Shown here piece after piece: positions 63,101 to 64,000 of a stretch of 64,000 nucleotides of DNA. The stretch spans positions 1-64,000 of the forward strand of contig JAKQHY010000081.1 in NCBI GenBank assembly GCA_029555965.1, read 5' to 3'. The notes beneath the pieces were generated by a model, which saw only the letters and a list, made by a program, of their open reading frames with translations, made no database searches and was not told the origin of the DNA. The DNA is from Chloroflexota bacterium. GTDB taxonomy: Bacteria > Chloroflexota > Anaerolineae > B4-G1 > SLSP01. The position numbers and the translations under genes are program-made. Position 1 is the first letter of the stretch. The number at the start of each line of letters is the position of its first letter.

Positions 63101-64000
63101 GGTGAGCGGAATACCGCCGGAGATGGCGATGGAGGCGGTGATCGGCGCGCCGGTGCAGTTGTCGGTGACGTAGCCGACGATCTTACCCCATGTGGCCGGA
63201 ACTTGGACCACCATCGTCACGGGGACGGCGTACGCGCCGTACAGGGGGTCGTTGTTCTCGACGGTGAGGGTGGCGTAGTACTCGCCGGGCTGCATAACGG
63301 AGGCATCCATGGTCACATCCACCACGGCGGAGCCGCCATCGGCGGCCAGCGTGCCGGTGATGGGGACTTCGCTCAGCCACGGCACATCGACCGGAGCCAG
63401 GAAGTCCATAATGCGCTCAACCAATTCGACTTCGTCCGAGTTGGCGGCCATATAGTTAAAGTCAAACGCGGTGTAGATCGCTCTATAGCCGCCGCGCTCA
63501 ACCGCTGCGCCGGCCGCGTAACCATCGCCATCGCCGCCCACGTAGCGGAAGATGCGCGCGCCCTCGGCGCCAACCGTGAAATAGTCTGGGTAGGGGTCGG
63601 TGCTGAGGTTGAGGTCGAGGCCGGCCATGATGGCTTCACCGACCGCCGGCCCGCCGCCATTCTGAACGCCGTCGTCTTCAACGTAGGCGGCCTGCAAGTA
63701 GGTCTGGTAGAAGGCTGTTGTGCGATGCGAGTACCCCAAATCGTTGTCGGAGATGTAGAGCGCCCCGCCCGCGTCCAGGTAGGCCCTTGCCTTGGCCCAG
63801 GCATCGCCGGTGCCGCTGCCTATGTAGAACACCGCTTTGTACTCCAGCAGGTCCGCCACGGCCATGGTCTGGAAGGCGGTGTTTTCCACGTCCAGCCAAC
63901 TGTAGCCCAGGGTGGTCAGGGCCGCTTCTACGGGAGCCGCCGCGGTATTGTCATAGCTGACGACTAGCACTTGCTCGCCGGCGGTCAGGAAAACGCCCCC
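60170..64000 (-). CDS. Giant exported PKD/InlB-repeat protein (5' end outside window)
   Basis: At least 1277 residues; the frame is still open at 64000. Visible order: a glutamine-amidotransferase-like or ThuA-type region (GEQVLVVSYDNTAAAPVEAA, VFYIGSGTGDAWAKARAYLD), a CarboxypepD_reg/Big-like unit (GKIVGYVTDNCTGAPITASI), beta-sandwiches, four PKD domains (YAWDFGDGVTTTLSGPEAVT, YLWEFGDGMTSTLAAPSYTY and relatives), two divergent then three nearly identical InlB B-type repeats of 79 residues (GDGNGTLTPPVGGHEYLSGA...), a final PKD-like K319 unit (ADAGGNQTVKPGNVVTLDGT) and the tail TYGIYLPLVCRNYGR. Secreted or surface multi-domain protein, perhaps a peptidase or adhesin whose catalytic part is upstream. 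Confidence 0.85.
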   Translation of the reverse strand, partial: GGVFLTAGEQVLVVSYDNTAAAPVEAALTTLGYSWLDVENTAFQTMAVADLLEYKAVFYIGSGTGDAWAKARAYLDAGGALYISDNDLGYSHRTTAFYQTYLQAAYVEDDGVQNGGGPAVGEAIMAGLDLNLSTDPYPDYFTVGAEGARIFRYVGGDGDGYAAGAAVERGGYRAIYTAFDFNYMAANSDEVELVERIMDFLAPVDVPWLSEVPITGTLAADGGSAVVDVTMDASVMQPGEYYATLTVENNDPLYGAYAVPVTMVVQVPATWGKIVGYVTDNCTGAPITASIAISGGIPLTQTMSGADGRYSLWLEQGPYEFTFTAPDYLTRTEVMTILAQQVISGDITLLPDAPCLALQAPALFESWLITGTAVYTHPEVIALTNQGGRPLEYEIVEPMTWVGADPMTGTVPSLGAAASNITFTALYTDLTPMPLGLYTTDLQLNTNAGNAVIPAELHIIEEPVTPTAAFTHTLTCVNAEVTFAFTGNAGVPPADSYAWDFGDGVTTTLSGPEAVTHTYSVAGAYTVTLEVCESLFDLCDTHAEEIAVLGAVTADFDYSVAELSVTLVNSSTNAASYLWEFGDGMTSTLAAPSYTYAAEGAYTVTLYASNACGIQMAAKSVTVGLAPVVDFTSNSPVCLGDTAHFTSTLLTGTLPVAYLWDLGNGVTSTLSAPTHPYALAGSYPIALLASNDFGNDEVTGTLEVLPLATAGFDYASQYLHVVFTNTSQYADGYLWAFGDGMTSTLENPAYTYAAAGTYTVTLTAYNACQTDVATAVLTVDAALTYQLTVNADPAEGGSVELNPAGGLYDNGAQVILTATATTGWSFTGWTGDLSGAANPEALTMDSDKVVTATFAINTYIITPTAGLGGSITPATPQTVAYDGSQSFTITPDPDYYITNVGVDGVSQGVLTSYTFNNVRANHTISAAFAMMPETPVSYTLTVAQTGDGNGILTPTVGAHEYLSGTMALVSAVAQADSDFAGWQGACTGAAPTCALWMDADKAVTATFTLKSVTPVSYTLTVAQAGDGNGTLTPPVGGHEYLSGATALITATAAPDSDFAGWQGACTGATPTCAVLMDADKAVTATFTLKSVTPVSYTLTVAQAGTGNGTLTPPVGIHEYLSGATVLITATAQADSDFAGWQGACTGAAPTCAVLMNTDKVLTATFTLKGTNRPPVADAGGNQTVKPGNVVTLDGTASADPDGDPLTYGWTQVGGTAVSFTPTLSRTTFIAPEPGVLTFTLMVTDSLGMPALTPDTVVITVATYGIYLPLVCRNYGR
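60495..61205. repeat. Three tandem 237-bp repeats within the giant gene
   Basis: Units at about 60495-60731, 60732-60968 and 60969-61205, each encoding 79 residues of an InlB B-type repeat. The spacing is exact and the DNA is highly alike, so they are recent duplications and liable to expand or shrink. Confidence 0.85.

Noticed and set aside
60578-63967. 1129-codon open frame on the plus strand
   Set aside because: Antisense to the PKD/InlB protein; residue use (Arg, Gly, Val runs) is what GC-rich codons give on the other strand.

Overview
The window looks like a chromosomal segment of an uncultured Chloroflexota bacterium of the class Anaerolineae. This rests on content only: a DUF2298 (YYY-motif) membrane protein next to an Agl23-like multi-pass protein, a giant PKD/InlB-repeat exported protein ending in YLPLV, lipoproteins and membrane proteins with Thr/Pro linkers before LysM or DUF4230 domains, a cyclase-ATPase-TPR protein beside a kinase-FHA protein, and many short intergenic inverted repeats in GC-rich DNA. 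I see no rRNA, tRNA or CRISPR array, so the lineage cannot be confirmed here.

Layout. 1-10 kb is a worn region: the front of a secreted carbohydrate-binding protein, an IS66 transposase remnant, a DUF3592 fragment, a decayed Ser/Thr kinase, an orphan RHS core and a broken endonuclease V, around an intact flavodoxin/EFR1 ferredoxin cluster (5.9-8.6 kb). 10-20 kb holds an esterase, a lipoprotein alkaline phosphatase overlapping a LysM/M23-like lipoprotein, and a tight minus-strand operon (19.8 to 14.2 kb) ending in a hybrid histidine kinase. 20-26 kb is metabolic and housekeeping (DUF1295, DegV, pyrimidine-dimer glycosylase, FAH hydrolase, band-7 protein, EEP phosphatase, LecA-like lectin). 26-32 kb is a signalling group (cyclase/ATPase/TPR, double LysM, kinase-FHA). 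32-33 kb is msrP-msrQ. 34.6-37.7 kb is a single-chain type ISP-like restriction-modification enzyme. 38-42 kb is a flavoprotein plus a sugar pair (BadF/NAGK-type kinase and GH4 glycosidase). 42-49 kb contains a UPF0158-nucleotidyltransferase fusion, YgiQ, an acyltransferase, a HAD hydrolase and RsgA. 49-51 kb is an ABC-F ATPase with an elaborate upstream leader. 51-59 kb is envelope biogenesis (DUF2298 protein, sugar kinase, Agl23-like protein, Wzz-like protein, CpsD-like ATPase). 60-64 kb is the C-terminal part of a giant exported repeat protein.

The most notable regulatory feature is the roughly 330-base ABC-F leader. It has an extended -10 promoter, a 25-codon upstream ORF with its own Shine-Dalgarno site, a hairpin over the uORF stop codon, a second hairpin and an intrinsic terminator. 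An 8-bp alternative pairing can break the terminator. This is the architecture of ribosome-mediated attenuation as known for antibiotic-inducible ABC-F and erm genes. The second is a family of four palindromic MITE-like elements (about 175-200 bp) with a conserved three-hairpin core, two of them flanked by 10-bp direct repeats. A third theme is that short intergenic repeats have entered coding sequences, in the ABC-F gene and in the RHS remnant.
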